DNA of 64,000 bases from Aquanectria penicillioides (GCA_003415625.1 PYIU01000002.1:372001-436000), one strand, 5' to 3'. Shown: positions 10,573 to 24,308, numbered from the stretch's first letter. Program-made: numbers and translations. Notes: generated from the letters alone by a model not told the origin.

Positions 10573-13500
10573 CTATTGTGATGTTTGTGTGTATAGATCG
10601 ATTAGGTTGAGCATTGTTCTGAAGTGTTTAAAGTGCTGCCGCGATAGTGCTTTGGTAAGTCTGTCTGCTGGCATCTTGGCAGTGGGAAGGTAAGTGACTT
10701 TAAACGATCCCTTTTTGTATTTCTGCCTTAACTATATATTGTAGATATCTATATGGTGCAGATAAGTGTTAATTCGTTTGCTCTCTTTAAGCACTAGATG
10801 TATAGTCTGCTGATTGTTGCAGTAAATTGAGAATTCATCTAAATTTAATAATAGCTTCATTTGCTTGAAAAGGCGCTGGAGAGCCATTGTCTTACGCGCT
10901 GTTTTATCTAGAGCAAGCAGCTCTGCCTTAGTTGTAGATGTAGTTACGGTGGATTGGCGCGTTGCTTTCTAGATAACTGGTCCACCGAATAGGCTGATGA
11001 GATATCCTTGAGATGACTTCCTTGTGAGAGAATTATCTGTAAAGGATGCATTACTTGCTATTTTTAATGCTTGGATTTCCTTACTCCCTTTGTATTGAAT
11101 GGCGAACCTGCTTGTTGTATAGAGGTAGTGGAGAGCTTGGTTTACTGCATTCTGGTGCTTGGTTCCTGGGTTAGTTAAGAACTGTGAGAGTTTGCCTGCT
11201 GCAAAGGCGACATTAGGTTGGATTATAATTGCTGTGTAGAGCAATGATCCTACCTTCTTTTAATACTCCTTAATCTCTTGTTTGGTCGCTTGGTCTTTGC
11301 GCTTCTGTAGCTCTATTCCTGGAATTGGTATTGATGGGAATGAGCTTTATTCTGATATTCCGAACTTATAGGCAACCTTATTGATATATGCCTTATGGCT
11401 AAGGAAGATCTATCTCTTAGAGCGATTATGGATGATTTGCACTCTAAGGAAATACTTAACCTTACCTTACTTATATAGTTCGTATACTTGTTTTAAGCTA
11501 TTAATTAGTGTATTGGCTGCGCCCATATTATCCTTATGGAAAGCAATAATAATATTATCCATAAAGAATATTAGAAAGAGCTTCCGATTAGTAGAATAGA
11601 ATAAGCATAGCTCTTCCTTATATTGTTTAAGCCTAAGTTTAATAAGAGTTGCTTTTAATTCTTAGAACTAAAGTTGTGGTAAGTCCTTAAGACCGTATAA
11701 TGCTTTATGCAATTTTATGCACTTGCCCTATTGCTTAAATCCATTTGGTAGCTTATACATTACTGGTATCCTATACTTACTTCTCATTGCATTAAGAAAT
11801 GCATTCTTAATATTAAATTGCAGAAATTCTAGATCGAATTGTGCTGCCAAAGCCATCAATATACAGAAAGCATGCGCTATAAGCATAGCTATATAGGTGC
11901 TCTTAATTGTTGAGCTTTCCTATAGGTCACTGCATATGCATATCCATGCTTTGCATTTATCCAGGTAACCGGCGCTGTTGAACTTATAGGTAAATACCCA
12001 CTTTAGCGGTAGCGGTTTGGATCTTGCCTTTAAGAGCTCAATTTCAATTTAGGTCCCTTTCTCTCTTAAGGTCTAAATCTCTCTTTTTGCTGCCTTAATG
12101 AATTTATCACGGAATGGATGATTTTGCATCTCTTTCCAGTTCTATGGTGGTGGGCTTAAAAGGTCTTATTGGTGTATCTTTAAGCCTATTGTTATGGCCT
12201 TTATCTGCACATTGTTTTCTTGCAAGCAGGCTACTATTATTACAGTAAATACTGTTTAATAGCTCCTTTTGTCCTAACTGTCTTAGAGTGGTTAATTAGA
12301 TTAAATTCCTACCAATAGGGCGTCCTAAAATGCATTATTTAAATGCCTATTAGGGTGGTGTTTCCAAAGAATGCCCTAGTCTTATATGCGCCTAGCATCT
12401 TGTCTTTCCTTAATGCATTTGCTGCTATGCATTGGTTGTACTAGTCCTCTGCTTGCTTTTCCCCTTTTTCTACTAGTTGTATTGCTGCCCTAGATCTAGG
12501 ATTTGCTAGCTTCTGGCAGCAGTATTGCTGGGTTTTTATTTGAGGTTGGGTCTTCCTCTATTTTGTCTGCTCTTTCCGTTAAATCCACAATGGGCTCTTG
12601 TTTATTGTTTGCTTCTTGAGCTGTGTGTTGTAATTGGCTCTGCACTTCTTATTCTAGTTATTGTTAAGGGGTTACTTTTGGGGTTTTTTGTTCTGCTAGG
12701 TCCCATTCCTGTGGATGAAGATTTAATACCTTTTGTTCTATATATCCATGTTCTGGATCATTAAAGTGGACTCTCTGTTGAGGTTCTACTGATACATTCC
12801 TGTGCATTAATTTGATTTCCGGTGTTTGATGGGGAGTTTGGAGTCCATGAGCTGTTTGGTTGGTTTCATGCTTAGTGAGCTTTGCTACTTAATGTTCTGC
12901 GCTTTCCTGTGCATTCACCCTTGAGTCCAAACTCTCTATTGTCTCTATCCTGAATGGTTCATCTTCTGCTGCAATTAACTTAAGGAAAGTAAGTTCTGCT
13001 TCTTCCTCTTGGTCTGCAATCTAAAGGTATTCTGCTAGAGAGCTTAGTTTATTAATTGGGATCTCTTGCTCTTGAGCTTCTTCCTTATAGAATGTACGCT
13101 CGTCGAACGTAACATTGCGTGTAGTAATTACCTATCTAAGCCAGGGTATCCATATCTAATACAGATTGCTAGTAGAGTATCCAACCAAATATCCAATGTA
13201 TCCCCTAGGGCTTGTCTTAAATAGTCTCTTATCCCTTCCTGCCTCCCTGTCCCTGTGCAATGGGTACGCTCTGCATCTGTATGTATAGATCCCATTCCAA
13301 TTAGGGCATAGGTCTGTTGTAAGCTCCCTTATTTGGAGGCGAGCGTTGTTTTGGAACCAACTTTCTAGTGTCTCTATTGGCGTTTTCATGCTTAACGATC
13401 GATATAGGCTTATGTTGTATAGGAACGCTGCGCATATTGTGGTTTCTAACCATAGGTTCTATGGCAGGTTTGCTCCATCTGTTATTTTAATTGAGCGTAC

Positions 13501-15761
13501 TGTTAGCTTTTGTCCTGCTTGTTCCGCCGGTCCATTTGGCTTATGAGTATAAGGCGGAGCGAGCTCAAGAACAATGCCTTCATTGCGCGCTTAAGTCTGA
13601 TATTCCGTAAACCCTTGTATGGCAATTACAGCCTTCTTATTGTCTTGCCTAATTCTGTAGATTAAGAGGCCGAATTATCTCTTGACCTATTTCTTAAAGT
13701 ACACTAAAGCATTGAATACTGTATTGTGTTCCTTATTTGGTAGGGGAATGCGTATAGTATTTTTGTGTATTTATCCTTAATTGTTAGGAGCCATCTTATT
13801 CTATTGTAACTCTGTGGGAAGTCTTGGAGGTCCTAATGGATATGCCAAAATGGGTGTGGAGATGTGTATTGTGGAGGCTTGCGCGATATCACCTATTTTA
13901 TATGTACTGTAGCGCAGTGTATACAGTTAATACGCTTAGTTCTAGTTATTAATACATTCCTAGCGTTAGATACTAGCTTTTTGAGCGCTTTAGGGCCAAG
14001 ATGGCCTGACCTAAGGTGCTAAAGCTGTTCTGTGTCTTCTCTTGGTTGCGGAGGATCCCTTAATGGTCTCCTGCTCTATAAGCATTGCTTTCTTTTATTG
14101 TTTGCTTCTATAAGCGTTATCACTAGTGGCTTGCCATATAGAACTAAGTCTTGCGCTTTCTGCATTAATGCAAAGGAGTAGAAGGAAAGTGGCTTGTATT
14201 TAAGGAAGTTAAGGTTATGTTTTGTGGTTAGGTGAAGTATAACCGAGCTTTCCTTCTCTATTCCTATACGCAGCGTATTATTATATCTATAAACCTAAAG
14301 CCCACTTTTGTGCAGTTGAGCTTGGGATACTATGTTCACATGAAATCCTTCTATATAGGCAATATCCTGAAGAATAAGGTCAATTGTATAGTTTCTATTG
14401 GCTCCTTTTAGAAGATTCTTAAGCTTTTATTGTCCTGTTCCTATGATTGGAAATGCAGTGGAACCTGCTTCCACTACTTGGCCGTCCTTACATGATTTGA
14501 ACGTTCCTAGGTCCAGGAGCTTTGCATCATTCACAATATAAAGCGCACTACAGTTGTCCAATAGTGTACTCTGGGATAGCATATAAGGTTCATTGAATGC
14601 TATGTACACTCCATTTTCTAAGGCATTTAGTTGAAAATCGTTTAAGTTTATGCAGACTGCTACAACCTCCTTTAGGGTGTCTAGGATGTTGCTTATTAAG
14701 CTTTCATTCCTACTTTCTCCTGCTAGGATTTTGGCTTTTAAGCTTTGCCACTTTAGATCCTTACATTAGGTTTGGATTTTCTTGCAATAGTCTTCTTTTG
14801 GTGTAAAGCAAAGCTTTTGCTTCTTTCCAGTTAGTGCATACTTTATGATCTAATATTCTTTTGCCTTTTAGGAGTGCTTAAGAGTTGCTTTATATAGGCA
14901 ATTATATTTCTGGCTATTAAAGCGTCTGCCTAATGATATAAATGCTCTATGTTTTTAAGAGTGAGCATTCCTATTGGCAGTAATAAGCGCGCTGAAAATA
15001 TTAGTGTAATCTAGAAGCGTTTCCCTTAGCTCCTTGCCCTTTATCTTGCTTGTGATCAAGTCTATCAATTGGCGATTTGCCCAAGTTGGTTTAAAGCGCT
15101 CTTTGATGGCATTGAGGAAGTCTTGGATTCCAGTGTTCCCTTGGATCTCTGGAATTTTGTAGCGTATTCCATTCGCGTAAGCCTTGCTCCAGCTAACATA
15201 CCAAGTTTGAGGATTGGTATTCGCGCGTTTGGCTTCCTGAAGCACTGCTCCATAGCGTCTACAAGCATCTTCTTTTAAGCTCATTTCGCTTAGTGCTAGC
15301 TGCTTCGTGATTTCCTTTATGAATTGCCTTAGGGTGATCTGATGGATCTAAATCTAGAGTCAGTTGGAGAGGTCCTATTAGATAGAGGCATAAATGCTCG
15401 GTTCTACGGTGTCTGCAATCCATGTCTGTATTGCCTAAGCTCTAGACGCTTTGATCCTAATGTTGGCCTACTTCTCTTGGTGTTCCTTAAGGATTAAAGG
15501 ATAGTATGCTGAGAATTCCAATCTGTATCTTTCCTAAGGGGTTGCCTTATTGTATTCAGCTTTTACAATAGCAATTGTAAGTATAGTTTGCTTCTCCATA
15601 GTGTTAGAGGGCTTATTGTCCTTGCTTGGGTCCATTAGGTCCTAGAGGTCTTGGTCTTAAGTGTGGTTCTTAAGGACTGTGATCTATAGCACCCATTGTT
15701 CTCTGGTGTGAAGTTTGACCTTTGCGGGCATGGATGCTAGCCAATTGTAGTCTGCATCCAT
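10573..15761 (-). pseudogene. Copia gag-pol remnant
   Basis: The frame opens at ATG 15761 (MDADYNWLASMPAKVK) and is broken by many stops. Recognisable blocks in element order: gag (15284-14955, a helical stretch without stops); protease (14609-14427, LLDNCSALYIVND where the catalytic Asp triplet is altered); end of integrase (13389-13156, TLESWFQNNARLQ and a YIGYLVGY motif); reverse transcriptase/RNase H (11244-10969, FAAGKLSQFLTNPGTKHQNA); and the RNase H end (to 10573, PADRLTKALSRQHFKHF). Function is lost; the family is Ty1/Copia. Confidence 0.85.
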
Positions 15762-15842
15762 TTTATATATGGATTAAGCAAACTAAGCTTAGGCTAATTA
15801 TATGGAATGATTAGAATTATAATAAAAGAAGTAATAGCAGCA

Positions 15843-15880
15843 AAATAATAATAATAATAGTAATAATAATAAGAGTGATA
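15843..15880. repeat. AAT-type microsatellite in the Copia leader
   Basis: A run of ATA/TAA triplets interrupted by single changes, between the 5' LTR and the gag start codon. It lies in the untranslated leader of the element. Confidence 0.7.
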
Positions 15881-15912
15881 ATCTTACAGTAAAAGTTATA
15901 GGGTATTATCCA

Positions 15913-15926
15913 TTTGGGCTTATAAC
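15913..15926 (-). other. Primer-binding site, half-tRNA iMet type
   Basis: Immediately inside the 5' LTR, the minus strand reads GTTATAAGCCCAAA. Copia elements often prime with a half-tRNA cut in the initiator-Met anticodon loop, whose complement reads about GGTTATGAGCC. The single G-to-A difference is what RIP would cause. The same site is seen in the two elements further right. Confidence 0.55.
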
Positions 15927-16185
15927 TGTCATGCAGAATCATACAGTAGATGCATATGTAATAAGGTCTATTAAAAGCCTTGTTTTCTATAAAGGGAATA
16001 TTGTCTTAGAGCTCCCTTTTATCTGTGTTGAGCTTGCTCTAATTGGGTTCCATGCCCTATTGAGCTTACCCAAAATGGATCTAATGCTTGGGTCAAAAGA
16101 CGGAGCTCCGAGCTGGCTGTGTGATAGCCACACGTGATGGATACGGCCTTCAACGATATCCTCGTTAGTTCCGTATCCCGCGACA
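15927..16185 (-). repeat. 5' LTR of the first Copia element
   Basis: 259 bp, TG at 15927-15928 and CA at 16184-16185 in plus reading. It would carry the element's promoter for minus-strand transcription. Confidence 0.9.
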
Positions 16186-16190
16186 CTTGT
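16186..16190. repeat. Right target-site duplication (CTTGT)
   Basis: Exact copy of 9016-9020, directly after the right LTR. Confidence 0.9.
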
Positions 16191-16570
16191 TGACGACAAC
16201 AATGGTGGCTGAGCCACTCACAACTGATACACCGTGACGCTAGTGAGCGAAGTGACCGTCCAATCAGATGGCCATCTATACGAGAGAAGCCTGTGCTTGG
16301 GCCGTTCTCTCATCGCTTGCGCCAGTGTGGGTCTCGGCTTCAATGAGATGCACATGCTGGCTGGGCTGATAAGCGTAGATCGGTCATGAAATAACATTAC
16401 TGGAAGCCAGCTTCGTATTTTAATCGCTTGATTGCGCGAGACTAAGAAAAATCTGCCTACCATCTATATCGAGAGTGCCTAGCGCCCCTTGAATCCATAA
16501 TTCAGTCCCCGGTTGTGTCCCAATACGCATTCAGAAGGGTCGAGGTCGGGAGTGGATGAACCTTCCGTGC

Positions 16571-17544
16571 TCAAACCCTGGATACAGAGCTATAACTCCC
16601 TAGATGCATATCCGAGTCGGAAGTTTCCATTCGAGCCTTCGTGGAGGTATTGATGATGCCGGATGGATGGAAGATATTGAATAGAACAGCCACAGCCGAC
16701 ATCAGCAGTGAATCCAGTATGTACGTGTAGACTTCCTTTGACTGAAGCTCTCCGTCATGGCCAGTGATGTACTCAGCCACTCTGAAGATGGATCGGATCA
16801 GGATGAGAATGCTCGAGGCATAAAGAGTGTGAAGAAGCCTTTTCCACGGTACAGTAAGGCGGTAACTCTTGTCGGTAGGGTTTTGTCGGATTCGGACGTG
16901 GAAAACGAGAGTCGAAACCATGAAGAGACCGAAGAATACAATTTGCACACCCAAACCGCCGATAATTATCGTTTGGCCTTGATCCCTCTGATCCTGAGTC
17001 TTCGCATTGGAGATTTTGCCGCCGCCTGGTACGCTGTCAGTCCGCTGATCACACACCACTTTGCCAGGTTTGGCCTGCGCACTCACCATAACCCTGAGCA
17101 GCTATGGATATAACGTCTCCAAGCAAGAAAAACTTGGTCATCCAGTTCGGCCTGATTAATGAATATTTCTCTGCCTCTAGAAGCTTGATCAACCGCCCGA
17201 GGATCATATAGATGGATGCAGCATAGAAGGCAGGGCCGAGGAGAAGCAGCAAGGTCTGAACAATGTACGGCGGAAGGGTCCAGTCGGGTGTTTGCGAGGC
17301 ATTTACGGCTCTTGCAAGATATCCGATAGCCTCGACTGCAACAGGCATCGTCAGCATGATTAGGGCAAGGAAAAGTATGCCCTCGGCGGTACTCACCAAG
17401 ACATCCCACGAGAAAGGGGATGAAATACCACGTCCTAGACTTGACCAACTGAACACAGTGACCTATCGAGGAAATGGCGAAGAGCACGCAGAATATGACT
17501 GCCGCTGGGAGTGATGGATCATAGCGATAATACTCTCTGGCCAT
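16571..17544 (-). CDS. RTA1-like lipid-translocating membrane protein
   Basis: A fungal seven-helix protein of the RTA1 family (yeast Rsb1, Rta1, Pug1), linked to lipid flipping or resistance to membrane-active compounds at the plasma membrane. Three exons (17544-17397, 17335-17087, 17025-16571) with two 61-bp introns give 283 residues, the usual length. Family signatures are visible: YRYDPSLPAAVIFCVLFAI at the start, RTWYFIPFLVGCLVEAIGY across intron 1, PYIVQTLLLLLGPAFYAASI, and the diagnostic LGDVISIAAQGYGGGK across intron 2. The C-terminal tail is hydrophilic and Ser-rich. It is the last of three tandem minus-strand genes with GH53 and the MBL protein upstream. Confidence 0.9.
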
Positions 17545-18087
17545 TGCAGTCGTAGATCGGGTTTGGTAGTGGGCAGTTGGAAGTGAGCGGCGGATCTGGT
17601 AGTGATTACAGAAGAGTGGGTTGGATTAAGCTGAAAAGAATGGAATAAGTCAGACATACCGAGTGCTTGCTGCCATTTTTATAGCCCATAGTCTTGACAC
17701 TCGTAGAATCTTTAAATATGTGATGGTGCATTTGGAGTATCGGAGCTGCTGCGGCAACCTCCAAAGCCAGCGAATGACAGCATTCACAGTACGGCGGAAG
17801 CGGCCATAGCTTCGTCCACAATCTCCCGAACAGGGTTGAGACACAGCCAATGAATTGCTCCAGAGTACGAGCAGTGGCTTGGAAATAAGTAGATCTTGAA
17901 AGTACATAACGCAGGAGAAGCACGCATTCAACTTGTATCTTACTGCTCGTGTTCACTCGATGGAGAGGTAGCATTGGTCTTTTTTTCGGCATTGCCCTGG
18001 CACATTTATTTATAAAGTGGCTAAATATTGTACAGTGAAATCCTCCGCCGTATTTACAAACTTCCCCGATCATTCTCGCCTTCCTCT
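17545..18087. other. Intergenic DNA between RTA1 and GH53 genes
   Basis: Holds the promoter of the RTA1 gene and the 3' end of the galactanase transcript (both on minus). A long minus-strand open frame across this stretch overlaps the GH53 C-terminus in another frame, has no domain and is not called. Confidence 0.4.
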
Positions 18088-19146
<1,059 letters not shown>

Positions 19147-19164
19147 TTACTCGGACCAGCACGG

Positions 19165-19216
19165 CAGACAAACGGGAACAGGAATAGGAACGGGAACGGG
19201 GATGGGAATGAGGAAT
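19165..19216 (-). promoter_or_regulatory. CT-rich hexamer tract upstream of the galactanase
   Basis: On the coding strand this is a run of (TTCCYG)-type hexamers, ending about 28 bp before the ATG at 19137. It is both a simple repeat and a likely core-promoter CT box. Confidence 0.5.
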
Positions 19217-19456
19217 CTCTTCATCAATACAACTATCTTAAGTTGGAAATTGTCTTCAATAAGTATCTCTTGGCCCATCTATTCCTCACGGGCGCCAGCA
19301 TGGAGTTGTGGTGGGGTTATTTTTCGCTCCAATAGACACCCCGGTGATGGTTCGAGCCAGTCCCCTTAATCAATTCTCCTTGGAGGCCCCGTTTCATCCG
19401 CGGAGCATGAAACATCGCTTCTTGCGCCGGGCCGCGCTGAAATTGGCTTGCTTCCG

Positions 19457-20423
19457 TTATTCCCAAGACGGCTGCAGCGGAACGTGCAAGAGGCGATCGC
19501 CAAAGGCGGATTGAGCAGGCAGCCGGCCAGCCCGGATGTTCATCTGCAAGGACTGGTGAAGGAGGCGCGGCGCCGCCAGCGTCGAGTCGCGTTCCGTCCG
19601 CCACTGGATAAAATCCTTCTCCAGGACCTCGTCTTTGAGATGCTTGTTGTCTTGCTTCTGCCGCTCGACTGTGGTGACGGCCAGAGGCTCCACCCGACCT
19701 GAATCACCGCCTGGTGGGTAATCGTGCCCGGTCCACACCTTGAAATCGGATGAATGGTTGAGGATCTTCTGCACCGAGTTGAACAGGCTTGAGGCGTTGC
19801 CCCCGGGAAAGTCGCATCGCGCGGAGCCCACGTCGGGGTTGAAGAGAGAGTCGCCGCAAAAGATGTTTTCTAGACGCACCAGACAGAGCATGTCAGTCAC
19901 CCCGATCCATGTGACGGTCCGAACGGTATCCTCACTCACCTCCAACTATGTACCCCATGTGGTCAGGCGTATGGCCTGGTAGATGAACAGCCGTTGCCTC
20001 CAACTGGCCCAGCGCAAAGACTTCATCGTCGTCAAGCAGGTGGTCGAAGGCATCCTTGTATTCAGGTTCAGGTATCCCATAGCGTTTGCCAAACCGTTGC
20101 TGGGTTTCGCACACGCGTTTCCCGATGCAGATGTCCGGCCGGCGATCCTGAGACTTTGACAGCTGGATCTGGAGGTAGTGGGATGAAGTGACGTGGTCAG
20201 CATGCACGTGCGTCTCGAGGATTTTGGCAACCATGTATCCCTTCTCTCGGACAAGGGAGAGGATTGCGTCAGCACTCTCCGTGGATAGGCGGGATTTGGC
20301 GGGATCAAAGTCCAGCACTGGGTCGATGATGGCGGCCTGTTTGGACACGGGATCGGCTACCACATATTGCCAAGTCGATGTTTTTGGCTCAAAGAGGGAA
20401 TGGATGGTGGGTTCGACGGACAT
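19457..20423 (-). CDS. Metallo-beta-lactamase-fold protein, persulfide dioxygenase (ETHE1/Blh)-like
   Basis: Probably oxidises glutathione persulfide in sulfide detoxification, by analogy with ETHE1-type MBL proteins; a glyoxalase II-like thioesterase role is the alternative. Two exons (20423-19940 and 19869-19457) with a 70-bp intron give 298 residues. Visible motifs: IIDPVLDFDP near the N-terminus, metal-binding THVHADHVTS, HLPGHTPDHMGY, and after the splice junction VGENIFCGDSLF with DVGSARCDFPGG, then VWTGHDYPP. The C-terminal segment LAAPRLLHQSLQMNIRAGRLP is conserved in this subgroup. No transit peptide is obvious. A TATA-like TTTATAAAG lies about 92 bp upstream. Confidence 0.88.
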
Positions 20424-20514
20424 TTTGGCAATCGCGGAGCTGTATTATGCAAGTGATTTCTGTGGAATGATGGATGAGGATGAGATTTGCATTCTACTCG
20501 ATATCCCCCGGCTG

Positions 20515-20523
20515 TTTATAAAG
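20515..20523 (-). promoter_or_regulatory. TATA-like box of the MBL gene
   Basis: The minus strand reads CTTTATAAA about 92 bp upstream of the start codon at 20423. Confidence 0.45.
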
Positions 20524-21148
20524 CTTTACCGACTATTGGCTTCGGCGCAAACTTCGCCATGATTGTTAATGGCTTCGGGATCGAAGTTTAAGGTGTCCTA
20601 TGTCGCCGAGCTGGCTCTGGATGATTCAGCTTGCCCGGTTACGCGTATAAACACAGACGCCGCCGGGTCAAGTGCCGCGCCACTGATGAGTAATGACTTC
20701 AGTGGCGCTTATGGAGGTCCCCGAGATCCCCGACTGCTATTCAGGTGCCCGAGGATCTGACATGAGCACAACGACAATATTATGTTTTTGCATTTTCCCG
20801 GTGAATTCATGTATTGGCCTTGGAGGTTGTCCCGAATCATCCGACGCAATGTTTATCACGCGTGAGGGTTGTAGGTACTGCCGATGTGCCTGTTGTTCCC
20901 AACATACCCTATACGAGCAGACCCTGTCTTGTGACTGTCGAGTGACGCGACAGTAGCAACCCATGCAATATCTACCGCTGTTTCAACATCGCTTGGTGCA
21001 TTGATTAATTGTTTCTAGGGAACATTGTTAGTGTTATATGCTTCAGTGGCAAGCATAGAGATGCTAGGTTACAAAATGTGGTAAGATTCGACCACGACGG
21101 GTTCGCGTTATGTAAATAAGCAAGCTTTGTGCGAGATCATGCTGCCAT
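20524..21148. other. Intergenic DNA
   Basis: No supported gene. It lies between the MBL gene promoter and the 3' end of the GH3 gene at 21149. Short frames on both strands carry no domain. Confidence 0.4.
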
Positions 21149-23868
21149 CTACAATCCGGACCACATAAATGTCCTCTCTAGTCGAAAGACGCCTCTGGCA
21201 ACTTCGTCGGTAGGATCTGCGCTAGTCGCAATAATGACGGCAAACTCTCCAGCTTCCGCTCTCCAACATGAGTGCTCTTGCGACCAAAAGGAAATTGAAT
21301 ACTTGTCGAGAGGGATCCGGCACTTACGGGACTCCTCCTTGGGAATATACACTTTGTGGAACGCCTTTAACTCTCTCAAAGGCCTCTGAAGCGAACACTC
21401 CAAGTCCGAAATGTATACTTGCACAACTTCGGACCCACCTCGATCACCCGTATTGGAAACGTCAACTGAGATTTCTAGACTGTAATCTTCCCGAGAGAGA
21501 AACCGTTCTGGCACCTGCAGATTTGAGTATTCGAATTTGGTGTACGACAAACCGTATCCGAAATAAAACATGGGGGGATTGTCAAGCTTTTCGTAGTACC
21601 GGTGTCCAATGAATACGCCTTCTCCGTAGATAATTTGTCGGTCTGTCTTTCCAAAATTCAGGTATGCGGGAGTATCTTGCAGCCTCTTTGGGAACGTGAG
21701 GGATAGTCGGCCCGATGGGCTGACATCACCGAAAAGGACGTCGACGATTGCGTGGCCTGTCTCTTGCCCGCCTAACCAGGCGTATACAAGTGTGTTTGCA
21801 TCCTCCAGCCATGGCATCTGAATAGGCATCCCAGCTTGAATAACGACGACCTTGAAATAGTTAGCAAAGAATTTAGGATTGCCTTGCTAGAAAAATCTTA
21901 CAGTCTTTGGGTTGGCTTGACAAACTCGCTTAATCATCTCGTTTTCTCGTTGAGGGAGCAGAAGATCATGGCGATCGGAGGCTTCATACTCATAGTCCGA
22001 GCTCAGGCCTGTGATAATAACCGGGATGTCAACTTCTCGGGCTAGCTGAACTGCATCTTCGATTGCTTGATCCTCATCCCGAATTTCGTCTCCACCAAGT
22101 CGGACACCGCCCATGGACGGGGGTGCACCGGTCCGGCGTAGTGATTCATTGGTCATCAAAATGACAAGGTTGTACTCTTGACCCTCGACGACGTCCAGGT
22201 CGAAAAGCCTCTCCATGGACAGTTTGTTGAAGCAAGGAGTATCATCTCTCTTTTCTGGCTGACTTTTCCAGAGCTCAATGACTTCTTTTCCATCAATGCT
22301 TAGCTTTGCCTTTCCACAAACGCTCAGCGCAAATCGATAGTTGCAAGACTTGGATGCAACAAAGGTCGTCTTGATTTGAATGAAGTGGAGGTCGGGGACA
22401 GATTCAAATTTCATTTGACTGAAATACATTGATGTGTTCTTTGTCGTGGTAGAATAGACAACTGGGGCGTTTGGGTTCTGAGATGGATCCTCTCCGAACC
22501 ATTCCAGGAGCAGGCCGGGCTCTTTAGATTCGGGCAAGTAGAGGCCTGAGCGGATCAATGGGGTCCATCTACGGGCTAGACAGCAAATAAGTTGGCAATT
22601 TATCAAAACAATAAAGCTGCAGAACTCACAATAACAGCCTGGCGTGTAGCTAAAGTTTTGAGCGCCCAAAACCTCGCTGAATGCATCCAGAGGTGTGCTA
22701 ACGTAAAAGGGTGCAGTCTCAGAACTCCCGCCACCGCATGTCGCTGGATTCTCGAAATGCTCTCCAATCAGTCCGTAGGTGATACCCGAGTTATTAGAGA
22801 GAGGAAGGACTTTGACCTTGTTTTTAAGTAGGACGATCGAATCGGCGCCAATCTTTCGGATCAGCTTCCGGCTCTCAGGCGTATCACCTTGACCGCCGGT
22901 ACGTGTTTCTGTAGCGTGAGTCCTTTGGATCAGCTTCAGCAAGTTTTTCACCGATTTATTGACTGTGTCGATTGACACCTTGCGGCATTGGACTGCCTCC
23001 ATGAGCTGTTTTCCTCTCCAAATAGAAGGCCCGGGCATTTCCAAATCTAGGCCAGCATTGATAGCCTCGGATGTGCTATAGGTACCCCACCAGTCGCTCA
23101 TGACCAGCCCGTCGAACTTCCATTCATCTCGGAGCACTCGCTGTAGGAGGAAAGGATCTTCACTAACGTGAAGGCCGTTAATCATCTGGTAGGCAGACAT
23201 AATGGACCACGGGCTGGACTTTCTCATGGCAACCTGGAATGGCAGCAAGTGTACCTCCCGCAGCGTCCGCTCTGTCATGTGCACGTCGTCCTCCTTGGAA
23301 TCGGTGGATTGATCGTGTGCAGCATAGTGCTTAATGCAAGCAGCAACATTTCGCTCCTGAAGGCCATTGATGAATTGCGCAGCCATTGTTCCGCTCAGAA
23401 TCGGGTCTTCTCCGTAGGCTTCAAAACCCCTTCCGATCAACGGGGATCGCTGAATACAGACGGTGGGAGCTAGAGCAACATGCACCCCCTTGCGCAAGCC
23501 TTCGTCTCCAATTAATTTACCGGCTTCATATAAAAGATTGGCGTCAAATGTGGCCCCCATTGCGGTTGCTGAAGGCAGCTGGTAACCCGGAGGCTTCACT
23601 GGATTAGCAATCTCCACCGTGATCTCGATATGGACTTACAGGGTTGAAAAAGCGGCCGCCGCCGCCCCGCAAGCCATGGGGTCCATCTGAGGTCTGGTAT
23701 ATGTCAGATTCGTCGTAGAAGATCTTCCTGTTAGAGACTGACATGGAGGATCGGAATGCGGAGCCTCTCGAGAGGTGCTGTTTGGCAAGCACCAATGCCC
23801 GACAATAGGTTGACCTTTTCGCCCAGGCTGAGCTGGTCCAGAAGATGGTCAAATTCATCAACCGTCAT
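21149..23868 (-). CDS. GH3 beta-glucosidase with PA14 insert, intracellular type
   Basis: Likely a retaining beta-glucosidase or related exo-glycosidase. Five exons (23868-23743, 23693-23640, 23593-22630, 22575-21902, 21850-21149) join to 839 residues. Introns are 49, 46, 54 and 51 bp; the 54-bp intron is also open in frame. Intron 2 uses a GAAG acceptor, which restores FFNPPPGYQLPSATAMGA exactly as the family requires. Seen: DEFDHLLDQLSLGEKVNLL start, DGPHGLRG, KHYAAHDQ substrate motif, nucleophile Asp in LVMSDWWGTYS, then a PA14-type insert (LEWFGEDPS to VEGQEYNLVI), the second sugar-binding domain, and a C-terminal fibronectin-like domain (FYFGYGLSYTKFEY, VSNTGDRGG). There is no signal peptide. 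It is divergent from the Zn2Cys6 regulator at 25169. Confidence 0.92.
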
Positions 23869-23941
23869 GGTTGCTTCGGCATGAACCATAAACAATTGCA
23901 GCTCCAGATTGATTCAAGAGATTGATCTGGCGATCGTGATA

Positions 23942-23951
23942 CCATTTATAG
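23942..23951 (-). promoter_or_regulatory. TATA box of the PA14-GH3 gene
   Basis: The minus strand reads CTATAAATGG about 75-85 bp upstream of the start codon at 23868, a good position for a fungal TATA element. Confidence 0.5.
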
Positions 23952-24107
23952 ACGGCCCAGTAACACAAAGCGATTCATAATCCTGCACTCAAGACTTCGC
24001 CATGAAGGCCCGGAATTAGTGGGAGGGGGGATTGCATGATGAGTATCCTGAGTCGACAATAGCTTCTGCTGCAGGGGTGCAAAGCCGCTAGGCGCTACAA
24101 TTCACGC

Positions 24108-24123
24108 CGGAAAACACGACGGG
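24108..24123 (+). promoter_or_regulatory. Candidate regulator site, copy 1
   Basis: CGGAAAACACGACGGG in the divergent promoter between the GH3 gene and the Zn2Cys6 gene. The same 16-mer recurs 201 bp away with one change. CGG-containing half-sites are typical of Zn2Cys6 factors, so it may be an operator for the adjacent regulator; that is inference. Confidence 0.4.
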
Positions 24124-24308
24124 TTTGAACTATTTCGCCTCATGAGTGGAACAGTTCTATGTCGAAACTCCGGTTGGCCCCCAGTGAACTGCCAAACCCG
24201 CCTTGTTTTCCGACAAAGTGCTGCATCTTAAAGCCAAGCCCAGGCCTGATTAGTTGATTCTAGTGGGTTACTTCTGTTAGCCAGGTGAGATCTTCAAGCC
24301 CTTCGCGT

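Larger units (their letters stand above)
9021..16185 (-). mobile_element. Ty1/Copia LTR retrotransposon, complete but decayed
   Basis: The element is bounded by two 259-bp LTRs (9021-9279 and 15927-16185) that are near-identical and is flanked by the perfect 5-bp duplication CTTGT (9016-9020 and 16186-16190). Coding remnants lie on the minus strand in the order gag, protease, integrase, reverse transcriptase, RNase H, which defines Copia rather than Gypsy. So the 5' LTR is the right-hand one. Many in-frame stops and TA-rich codons show it is no longer autonomous. About 1.3 kb between the end of pol (10573) and the 3' LTR is extra, and holds a GC-richer antisense gene fragment. Differences between the LTRs are mostly transitions, consistent with mild RIP. 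Confidence 0.93.

Noticed and set aside
23593..23640. Apparent one-base frameshift at intron 2 of the PA14-GH3 gene when splicing at CCAG
   Set aside because: Using the next acceptor, GAAG at 23595-23594, keeps the frame and gives FFNPPPGYQLPSATAMGA with the spacing expected for GH3, so the gene is intact.
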